Below are positions 29,074 to 35,473 of a DNA stretch of 35,473 nt, in pieces; within the stretch, counting starts at the first letter, position 1; each line of letters starts with the position of its first letter. The DNA is from a virus. A program made the translations under genes and the position numbers. The notes under the pieces are model-generated. The model had not been told where the DNA came from. It saw only the letters and a list, made by a program, of their open reading frames with translations, and did no database searches. The stretch covers positions 1 through 35,473 of IMG/VR virus record IMGVR_UViG_3300044729_003256. One strand, written 5' to 3'.

Positions 29074-31256
29074 CTGGCGTTGATTTGGCTGCGTGATGTG
29101 GGATAGTTGTCCAGCAGGCCAGTGGCCACTGTGGGATCAACAAAGTCATTGCCGGCGGTGCTCTCACCTGGAATCTGTGTTTGCGGTCTGCCCGAAATGG
29201 TGCCTGCATCCAACTCGGCTTGATTGCTGGCTTCGCGCAGACTACCCACCAAGGCCTGACCGCCTTCGGTGACTGTGTCGGCTATGCTTTCCAGATACTG
29301 ATAGGCACCGCCTGTGACTGTGTCTCGAGCGTATTCAGGAATGGCCTGCACAAAACTGTATATGCTGGTTTGGCTGGGTACAAGGTCGTTGGGAGTGAGA
29401 CCGGCTCTGAATATAAGAGATTCAAGAGAAATCATGCGAGCAAGAATGTTGTCCCAGGCAGCGTTTGCTGCGGCAGATTCTGCGGGATAAGCAGCGACGA
29501 TAGCATCTACTTCAGTTGGCACCAGACTTGCCAAGGTTTGGATAGCTAGATCAGCGGCACTGTCAGGATAGCTGGCGGTGAATACCCCAGCTCCCAATCC
29601 TGCTGGCACTGTGATAGGACCAACAGCTTGATTACCGTATACGCCATTGGCAACATTCAACATGCGAGTGTATATCTCTGTGAGATTGGTTATGGCTGCG
29701 CCAGCAGCAGTGACTATGGTGTTGATGGCAGTGTTGACTGTGGCTAGATTTGAAGCTACCACGGTGTCATTCACAGCCAGTCCCATGAAGTCAAAATAGG
29801 TAAGAGAACCATATTGTCCAGTGCCAGTGGCAATTTGATTTTGCACAATGGTATTGACATTGGCACTGACTGGTGTGGTCTGACTCTCAATCAAACCAAG
29901 ACCCTGCATGGTCTGTAGACCACCCAATTCTATTGGTTGCCAGTAGTTGGTGTCGTTGATGTCAGTGCCTGCAGGCACAGTGGTTTGGCTTTGATAGTAA
30001 TTGGGTACTGAAGCCGTGGGCACAGCCACCACAGTGTTAGGCAAGTATACTTGAGCACTGTTCCAGTTGTTGTTTACAAAGTTAGACACAGCCTCGGCCA
30101 GTTCAGGCCAAGTGGTATTTGCAATACCAGGAATGTTTTGTAATGAAACTTGCAAGGCCTTGTTGGCAGTGGCAATGCCCTGAGGTATAACTTTGCCTAA
30201 TTCATCGCAACCACTCAGCGATGGTAGATATGAATCTACCACAGGTTGGATGCTGCTGTTTACATTGCCAGCAGTGTCAAAAATAAAAAGATTACCGTTA
30301 GGGCTGCGGGTCAGCAGTGTGTCATAGCTCAATGGAAACATCTTGACCGGATCCAACAACTGATCTAGGCTGGTGATGTTGGGTGTGGTAACTCCCAAGA
30401 TCTGCAGAATCTGTGTGAGATCATCACCACGTATGGTGGTCATGGCCTGGTAGGCTAGTTTCTGTATTCTATCAAAATCATTGTCCAGCAGACCGTCTTG
30501 GTTGAAAAGACTCACACGATTGTCAGTCACAAGATCTCGTATGTCAGTCAAGTCAGCACCGGCCTGAACCATGGCCGATTCCAGCGCCGGAGTTGTGGAT
30601 CCTTGCAGGCCGGCCACGGCACTGATCTGCTGTATTACTCCAGCCGGAGTGCCATATAGGTCTAGATTGGCTGTGTTTACCAAATTACCTTGGCGAGCAA
30701 GATCATAGCCAAAGCGATCAAACACCGGATTGACATCACTGATGTTGGCAGTGGTCAATGCATCCATGCTGCTAAATGTTGGTCCAAGATAGGTGTTGGC
30801 ATTTTCATTGGCAAACACCACCTGATTGGTGCTGGCGACAAATCCACTGACCACAGCAAATATCTGTGCAAACAAACTGTAATCAGGGGTTTGGCTGGGA
30901 TAAGGACCTAGACCGCGATAGTAGCCTGTGAGTTGATTGATGTAGTCAACCAGCAACGGCGCCTGGCCGTAATAGGTTGTCAGAATACTGTTTGGTCCGT
31001 CTGGGCTACCGGTAAGCCAACGTCCGGTGCCGCCGCTGTCTGACAAAAATCTCAACACACCAATGGTATTGGAACTTATCCAGGCACCCGGTGTAGAAAG
31101 ACCCACAGCGATTGTGTCGGCCAGTGCTGATGTGAAATTGGCAAGATAATTGTTCAGGGCAGTTTCAAGTGCGGTGTTGGCCATTTTCAGCCCGGAGCTG
31201 TCAATCATGTTGGCAGCCAAGGTCAGCTGCAACGGCGTGTATGAACTGGTGGCCAT
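29070..31256 (-). CDS. large virion-type structural protein (728 aa)
   Basis: The start MATSSYTPLQLTLAANMIDS overlaps the PAAR gene stop by one base (TAATG). The protein is rich in Ala, Asn, Thr, Ser and Leu, mostly soluble, with many repeats of small helical segments (e.g. NTALETALNNYLANFTSALA). No enzyme motif or signal peptide is seen. Composition, size and position next to a PAAR spike-tip gene suggest a virion or baseplate component. The family is not recognised. Confidence 0.65.
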   Translation of the reverse strand: MATSSYTPLQLTLAANMIDSSGLKMANTALETALNNYLANFTSALADTIAVGLSTPGAWISSNTIGVLRFLSDSGGTGRWLTGSPDGPNSILTTYYGQAPLLVDYINQLTGYYRGLGPYPSQTPDYSLFAQIFAVVSGFVASTNQVVFANENANTYLGPTFSSMDALTTANISDVNPVFDRFGYDLARQGNLVNTANLDLYGTPAGVIQQISAVAGLQGSTTPALESAMVQAGADLTDIRDLVTDNRVSLFNQDGLLDNDFDRIQKLAYQAMTTIRGDDLTQILQILGVTTPNITSLDQLLDPVKMFPLSYDTLLTRSPNGNLFIFDTAGNVNSSIQPVVDSYLPSLSGCDELGKVIPQGIATANKALQVSLQNIPGIANTTWPELAEAVSNFVNNNWNSAQVYLPNTVVAVPTASVPNYYQSQTTVPAGTDINDTNYWQPIELGGLQTMQGLGLIESQTTPVSANVNTIVQNQIATGTGQYGSLTYFDFMGLAVNDTVVASNLATVNTAINTIVTAAGAAITNLTEIYTRMLNVANGVYGNQAVGPITVPAGLGAGVFTASYPDSAADLAIQTLASLVPTEVDAIVAAYPAESAAANAAWDNILARMISLESLIFRAGLTPNDLVPSQTSIYSFVQAIPEYARDTVTGGAYQYLESIADTVTEGGQALVGSLREASNQAELDAGTISGRPQTQIPGESTAGNDFVDPTVATGLLDNYPTSRSQINAS

Positions 31257-31540
31257 TAGTTTACTCGTACATTGGGACTGCCGCCAGATCTGGCATGACC
31301 GCAACTGTCGCTGTCGCCGGTGCGTGTGACCGGTATGTTGCCTGCTCGCACATTGGGACTGGCCACAGACACTCGTGCTGAACAATGTGCTCCACATCTG
31401 CGACGCCCGCAGCAGGGATGAGGTGTGACAGGATTGCCCTTGACAGCAATGGGACGATTGTTTACTCGCACCGAAGATACACCACCGGTAACTACTCCAC
31501 CGGCTGAATCGGCATCTCCCACTCGCTGTGCTGCTGGCAT
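31256..31540 (-). CDS. PAAR-repeat spike-tip protein (gp5.4-like)
   Basis: The product is 94 aa starting MPAAQRVGDADSAGGVVTGG, with repeated PAAR-type units: SVRVNNRPIAVKGNPVTPH, SPNVRAGNIPVTRTGDSDSC and SPNVRVN. PAAR proteins form the metal-binding cone at the tip of phage T4 (gp5.4) and type VI secretion spikes; His and Cys residues here (HPCCG, AHC, CGH) fit metal binding. It lies between the LSm-like and virion genes. A DNA repeat (31264, 31345) is the trace of these units. Confidence 0.88.
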   Translation of the reverse strand: MPAAQRVGDADSAGGVVTGGVSSVRVNNRPIAVKGNPVTPHPCCGRRRCGAHCSARVSVASPNVRAGNIPVTRTGDSDSCGHARSGGSPNVRVN

Positions 31541-31541
31541 A

Positions 31542-31847
31542 TTATCCCAAGATCAGTTTCTTTTCAGGCACTGTGATACCTGTGGTGGCCTGTACATATT
31601 TCATGCGTACTTCTTCGTCGGTGATGACAAACAGGCTCACGCTGTTGATATTTAGTGATGCATTTTCGTGGCGATCGCCTGTGAACAAACTGGGCACCAG
31701 GCCAATGCCCTGTGGTCCCGGAGCCACACTCACAGGTTCGTTGAGTTGCACTGAGTATTCGTTCTGTGATTCCACCTTGGCAATGAGTTCCTCACCACTG
31801 TTGAGTTTGAAGGTATAGACTTTGCCAATTTCAAGAGCCAATTTCAT
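31542..31847 (-). CDS. LSm/Hfq-like small phage protein (101 aa)
   Basis: The product starts MKLALEIGKVYTFKLNSGEE, with GEELIAKVESQNEYSVQLNE and the downstream GLVPSLFTGD. This Sm-like beta-barrel pattern is common in T4-like aquatic phages; RNA binding is suggested for the fold but not shown here. AAAGGA precedes the ATG, which overlaps the glutaredoxin stop (ATGA). It stops one base before the PAAR gene. Confidence 0.8.
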   Translation of the reverse strand: MKLALEIGKVYTFKLNSGEELIAKVESQNEYSVQLNEPVSVAPGPQGIGLVPSLFTGDRHENASLNINSVSLFVITDEEVRMKYVQATTGITVPEKKLILG

Positions 31848-32077
31848 GAGTTTCCTTTGAGAAGTTTTTGTCGTAGTTCCTGAAATCCACCCACATGGCT
31901 GTCATCCAGAAAGATCTGTGGCAGAGTCCGCGCTGTGGGCACTGCTTCTAGTAATTGTTGTTTTGTCCAATCCTGTGAGATATTGCGTTCTTCGTATTCT
32001 ATACCTCGGCTCTCCAGAAGAGCCTTGGCCTGGACGCAGAATGGACATGCGTCCTTGGACCACACTATTGCTTTCAT
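31844..32077 (-). CDS. glutaredoxin
   Basis: The product is 77 aa with the CPFC active site (C11, C14), TLPQIFLDDSHVGG (cis-Pro and glutathione/partner loop) and a C-terminal helix, all typical of a glutaredoxin or NrdH-type reductant. It probably supplies electrons to the ribonucleotide reductase encoded just upstream. GAGGA lies before the ATG. Confidence 0.93.
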   Translation of the reverse strand: MKAIVWSKDACPFCVQAKALLESRGIEYEERNISQDWTKQQLLEAVPTARTLPQIFLDDSHVGGFQELRQKLLKGNS

Positions 32078-32088
32078 TGTTTCCTCTA

Positions 32089-33189
32089 TTATAGATCTGG
32101 TAGTGCATCGTAGTCAAGGCTGTCGCTCATGACTCCGATAACATAGTTAGTTGATTCGCTTTCCTGCAGCGCAGTTTGTTTCTTGTGTGTGTCTACGTGC
32201 TTGTTGAACCAAGGAATGGGAGTGGTTCTTGGTGCCGGATTCCAGTACTTGATACCAATTTCTTTCAAGGCGTTGACTGCGGTATAGTCCACAAAGTCTT
32301 TGAGGATGGCCGCATTGAGACCAATCACCGGACCACGAGAGAACAGATAGTCGGCCCAGGCTTTTTCTTCTTGTATGACATCTGCATAAATGGTCATAAC
32401 TTCGGCTTCACATGCAATCTTGGCCTGTGCAAATCTTGGATCTTCTTTCACAACCTGATTGATGATCCAACCAGTCCAATCACGATGCAAGATTTCATCT
32501 TGTAGGATCAAGCTGATGATGTTGCCATTGCCAATAAAGATCTTGTTTTCTACCATGGCCAAGCTTGTGGCAAAGCTCACCATGAAGCGGAACGCTTCCA
32601 GGGCATAGCTGGCGTGTAGGGCCAGGTAAATGGCCTGCACATGATCCTGTTCGTCCACGGATTTGCCAACTTCTTTCTGGCAATTGATTTCGTGCAACTT
32701 GTCGTAATACTTGCCAACACTTGATGCCATGTCAACAATTTCCTGTGTGTCGTGGATGGTATTAAACACTTCCTTGGGCACATTGTAGATGTTGCGAATG
32801 ATGTGGCTGTAGCTACGACTGTGAATGTTGGTTTCAAAGAATGTCCAATTGTAGACCAAGGCTTCAAGTTCGGGCAGACTCACAACCGGAGTAAAGATTT
32901 GACTTGGGCCGCGACCCTGCAGACTGTCCAGTGCTGTTTGACGCAACAGGTTGCTGGTAAAGATATGACGCACAGTTTCCGACGCATCCTTGAAGTCAGC
33001 AGAGTCTTTGGTGAGATTGATTTCCTCAGGCACCCAAAAGAATCCACGAGCTTCCTGTTCAAACTTCACTATCTTGTTGTATTTGACTTCTTCAAATCGT
33101 TGGATGGTTACAGGACCGGCCGGATCCAAAAACATCTTGCGGCTGAGATAATCGGTGCGATTGCGTAGGTTGTATTGTGCTTGACTCAT
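32089..33189 (-). CDS. nrdB: class I ribonucleotide reductase beta subunit
   Basis: The product is 366 aa. Metal ligands fit: Asp88 (LDSLQGR), Glu119 and His123 (FETNIHSRSY), Glu198, Glu232 and His235 (DEILH), with the radical Tyr127 in HSRSYSH. Between the first Glu and His there are three residues (ETNIH), where E. coli and T4 have two (ETIH). It makes the tyrosyl radical for NrdA. No ribosome binding site is seen; the stop of the 92-aa gene lies 9 bases upstream, so coupling is likely. Confidence 0.96.
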   Translation of the reverse strand: MSQAQYNLRNRTDYLSRKMFLDPAGPVTIQRFEEVKYNKIVKFEQEARGFFWVPEEINLTKDSADFKDASETVRHIFTSNLLRQTALDSLQGRGPSQIFTPVVSLPELEALVYNWTFFETNIHSRSYSHIIRNIYNVPKEVFNTIHDTQEIVDMASSVGKYYDKLHEINCQKEVGKSVDEQDHVQAIYLALHASYALEAFRFMVSFATSLAMVENKIFIGNGNIISLILQDEILHRDWTGWIINQVVKEDPRFAQAKIACEAEVMTIYADVIQEEKAWADYLFSRGPVIGLNAAILKDFVDYTAVNALKEIGIKYWNPAPRTTPIPWFNKHVDTHKKQTALQESESTNYVIGVMSDSLDYDALPDL

Positions 33190-33197
33190 GATATTTT

Positions 33198-33476
33198 TTA
33201 ATTGTAATTGTACAGCAAACCGCCATCAGTTGTGCGGTGAGTTATTCCGATTGTGGCATGTGGGCGCACTGCCATTACAGCACACACAGCCGGTCCCCAG
33301 TGTCCTAGATCCAGTGTGAGTCGATGTTTACCTTGTGCCATGCCCATTCTGGGAACCAGTAACACAGTTTGTTGTCTAAACTGTTGAGTATCCAATTCCA
33401 AACACAAACTGTCGGCGTTCCAGTCTATGGGCTGAACCCTGGTACCATCTGCGTCCTGAGTAGTCACAGCTTGCAT
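33198..33476 (-). CDS. hypothetical protein between nrdA and nrdB (92 aa)
   Basis: The ATG at 33476 is inside the last codons of nrdA (13-base overlap) and the gene ends 9 bases before nrdB. The product (MQAVTTQDADGTRVQPIDWN; LLVPRMGMAQGKHRLTLDLG) is beta-rich and soluble, with His residues in its C-terminal half. Its place inside the nrd operon suggests a link to dNTP synthesis; no family is recognised. Confidence 0.7.
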   Translation of the reverse strand: MQAVTTQDADGTRVQPIDWNADSLCLELDTQQFRQQTVLLVPRMGMAQGKHRLTLDLGHWGPAVCAVMAVRPHATIGITHRTTDGGLLYNYN

Positions 33477-35473
33477 GCCTCACAATCTTCGTCCAACATG
33501 GGTTCCAACGCCAAGGGTGTTTCCTGGGTGTCTACCTGTTTCACGCCCTGTTTGTTGATCAGGCTGTAGTAAAAAGTTTTTAATCCCCAACGATGTGCCT
33601 GCATGAGATTGGCAGCAATCAATGTGGTTGGAACTTTACGCTCCGGAAAATGTGCTGGATTGTAAAACGTGTTGGTGCTGATGCTTTGGTCCACATAGGC
33701 TGCCAACACCGCTGCGGTCTTGATATAACCTATGCAGTCAGTCTGTTCCCACATCAACTGATAACGATTACGCAGTCGCTGATATTCAGGAACCACTTGT
33801 GTGAATGATCCGGCCTTGCTTTCTTTCACTGTGATCAAGCTCATGGGCATTTCAATGCCATTGGTTGAATTGATCACCACTGAACTGGATTCCACAGGTG
33901 CAATGGCCATCAAGGTAGCATTGCGTACACCATGTTGTTTCATGTTGGCACGCAGAGTTTCCCAGTCCAGTTCTGGCACAAAGTCTGTGAGTTCATTCAC
34001 GGCCTGCGCTCTACGCTCCCAGGGAAACACGCCACGACCATACCAGGTGTGATCACTGTCTCGGCAGCGTCCACGTTCCTTGGCCAGTTCCACTGTGGCT
34101 TCGGTGAGGTAGAAGGCCTGATGTTCCATCCAGGTCTTGACCTCGGCCAGGGCGTCGGCTTCACCGTAGTCTAGATCACGCTTGGCATGCCAGTAGGCCA
34201 AGTTTGTGACGCCAATGCCTAGTGGCTGGATTTCCTCGTTGCTGAGTTGGCTTTGAATTGATAGGAAATCTTGATAGTCCAGTATGTTGCATAGACTGCG
34301 TTGTAAAATTCTACAGGCACGGCGCATGTCTTCAGGATTGCGGAATGCACCCCAGTTGATACTGCCCAGAGTGCAGAGAGCAATACGCCCTTCAGCATCG
34401 TCTAGACGCCGGAAAGGACGTGTGGGCAACAGAATTTCGCAGCAGAGATTGCTTTGATAGATTGTGTGATATTCAGGATCAAACGGACCTTGATTGATCA
34501 CGTTGTCAATGAACACTAAGTAGATGCGTCCGGTGTCGGTGCGTTCTTTGAGAATGCCTGACTTGAATACTTCTTCGGCGCTGATGACTTTCTTTCTTAG
34601 GTCTCGACGCTTTTCGTATTTTACGTAAAGTTCCTCGAATAAGGCAGTGTCTTTATAGAAGGCTTCATAGAGGTCAGGTACTTCATTGGGGTCGAAGAAC
34701 GTAATGTTTTCCTTGTTCTTAAAGCGACGCCAGAAGAATGCAGATAGCACGACACCATAATCCATGTGTCGTACCCGGGTCTCTTCGGTGCCTTGATTGT
34801 TCTTGAGAACAATGAGGTCATCAAATTGATGATGCCATATGGGATAAAAAACCGTAGCCGAAGCATTTCTTATTCCTCCTTGACTGCAACTGCGCAGGTC
34901 ACCAAACCACTTCTTCAAGAATGGAATCATGCCTGTGTGCATGATTTCGCCACCGCGAATGGGCGAACCCAGGGGACGTAGACGACCAATCTCCAGGCCA
35001 ATGCCAGCTCGCTTGCTGGCATACTTGGCCATCATTTCACCGCTAGCGAATATACTATCCAGGTCATCATCAGACCTAATAAGAACGCAAGAACTAAATT
35101 GTTTAGTCGGAGTGCCAAGACCAGCAAGCACAGGAGTAGCAAGAGTGAAAAGCCCATCACTAGCAGCATTGTAATATTCCTTGATGTATTTCATGCGAGC
35201 CGTGTTTGGCTCTTCGCGGTGAAACACTGTGGCAGCGGCAATCATGTAGCGTACCTGGGGTGTTTCAAATATTTCCTTGGTGCTGCGATTGCGCACAAGA
35301 TATTTTTCAATCAGCTGTTCAATGGCAGCATAGCTGTACTGCTCGTCGCGCGAATGATCAATGATGTCATTCATGCGGTTCCAGTCTTCTTCGCTGTACC
35401 ACTCCAGGAGCTCGGGTGTATAAAGACCAACCTCCACATTTCGCTGTACAATGGCGTAGAGGTGAGGAGGTTG
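33464..35473 (-). CDS. nrdA: class I ribonucleotide reductase alpha subunit, 5' end outside window
   Basis: Open to the window edge; about 669 codons are seen and ~100 N-terminal residues (ATP cone) should lie beyond 35473. Active-site features include SCSQGGIRNASATVFYP (first cysteine region), NLCCEI (radical Cys), ALCTLGSINWG (second redox Cys) and the C-terminal CEAC that passes electrons from glutaredoxin. It reduces ribonucleotides to deoxyribonucleotides for phage DNA. A GTG at 35437 is unlikely to be the true start. Downstream are an unknown gene, nrdB and glutaredoxin. Confidence 0.96.
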   Translation of the reverse strand, partial: QPPHLYAIVQRNVEVGLYTPELLEWYSEEDWNRMNDIIDHSRDEQYSYAAIEQLIEKYLVRNRSTKEIFETPQVRYMIAAATVFHREEPNTARMKYIKEYYNAASDGLFTLATPVLAGLGTPTKQFSSCVLIRSDDDLDSIFASGEMMAKYASKRAGIGLEIGRLRPLGSPIRGGEIMHTGMIPFLKKWFGDLRSCSQGGIRNASATVFYPIWHHQFDDLIVLKNNQGTEETRVRHMDYGVVLSAFFWRRFKNKENITFFDPNEVPDLYEAFYKDTALFEELYVKYEKRRDLRKKVISAEEVFKSGILKERTDTGRIYLVFIDNVINQGPFDPEYHTIYQSNLCCEILLPTRPFRRLDDAEGRIALCTLGSINWGAFRNPEDMRRACRILQRSLCNILDYQDFLSIQSQLSNEEIQPLGIGVTNLAYWHAKRDLDYGEADALAEVKTWMEHQAFYLTEATVELAKERGRCRDSDHTWYGRGVFPWERRAQAVNELTDFVPELDWETLRANMKQHGVRNATLMAIAPVESSSVVINSTNGIEMPMSLITVKESKAGSFTQVVPEYQRLRNRYQLMWEQTDCIGYIKTAAVLAAYVDQSISTNTFYNPAHFPERKVPTTLIAANLMQAHRWGLKTFYYSLINKQGVKQVDTQETPLALEPMLDEDCEACKL

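Noticed and set aside
31264-31361. Direct repeat CTCG-ACATTGGGACTG as CRISPR-like or mobile repeat
   Set aside because: Only two copies, and they encode the repeated SPNVR units of the PAAR protein.
31256-31397. N-terminal extension of the virion-type protein
   Set aside because: The extension lies in another frame of the PAAR gene and has coding noise; the TATAATG-like TAATG overlap at 31256 gives a natural start.
35401-35473. GTG at 35437 as the start of nrdA
   Set aside because: The frame continues to the edge of the window and the protein would lack the usual first ~100 residues, so the gene most likely starts outside.
1-35473. Integrase, transposase, homing endonuclease, tRNA or CRISPR
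   Set aside because: Both strands were read for these and none was found.

Overview
The window looks like part of a large lytic tailed phage with a T4-type gene set. It carries class I ribonucleotide reductase (nrdA, nrdB) with a glutaredoxin, a T4-type ATP-dependent DNA ligase, a UV-damage endonuclease, a PAAR spike-tip protein beside a large virion-type protein, and many very short genes with ATGA/GTGA/TAATG overlaps. There are AT-rich TATAAATA-like promoter elements and near-perfect sigma70 promoters. I see no integrase, tRNA, insertion sequence or CRISPR array. The encoded DnaK resembles, from memory, betaproteobacterial DnaK, so the host may be a (freshwater?) betaproteobacterium. That is inference, not shown by the window.

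Layout. 0-1.2 kb: minus-strand small genes behind strong promoters. 1.25-4.5 kb: a twitch-type radical SAM protein with a small partner gene, divergent from a conserved phage protein. 4.5-7.1 kb: ClpP, then an exported-protein cassette (LPP20-like and entericidin-like lipoproteins, a Cys-containing secreted protein, two further lipoproteins) headed by an ArfA-like ribosome-rescue peptide. 7.2-10.3 kb: a phasin-like small protein behind an apparent attenuator, a basic protein, a fatty acid desaturase behind a multi-hairpin leader, a coiled-coil membrane protein, two tiny helix-turn-helix proteins and a secreted protein. 10.25-12.8 kb: minus operon uvsE, amidinotransferase-family enzyme, two small membrane proteins. 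13.2-17.2 kb: minus operon of nucleotide-sugar dehydrogenase, 2OG-oxygenase-like protein and amidinotransferase, divergent from a putative glycosyltransferase. 18.4-22.7 kb: ClpS, Hsp20, DnaK and ClpX. 22.7-29 kb: membrane protein, DNA ligase, SGNH hydrolase and small conserved phage genes. 29-35.5 kb: virion protein, PAAR tip, LSm-like protein, glutaredoxin, nrdB and nrdA (5' end outside the window).

How it works together. The most striking theme is protein quality control. One phage encodes ClpP, ClpX, ClpS, Hsp20 and DnaK with their recognisable key residues, and an ArfA-like factor nearby. dnaK and hsp20 share a homologous ~60-nt leader: the same promoter-like element, a hairpin with a compensatory base change, and a common tail before the ribosome binding site. 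This suggests coordinated control of a phage chaperone/protease programme. A second theme is small-molecule or sugar chemistry (two amidinotransferases, sugar dehydrogenase, glycosyltransferase, oxygenase, radical SAM), possibly for decorating virion, envelope or DNA. A third is envelope remodelling (lipoproteins, desaturase, membrane proteins). Coding is dense: the longest stretch without a confident gene is about 225 bases (24440-24664).
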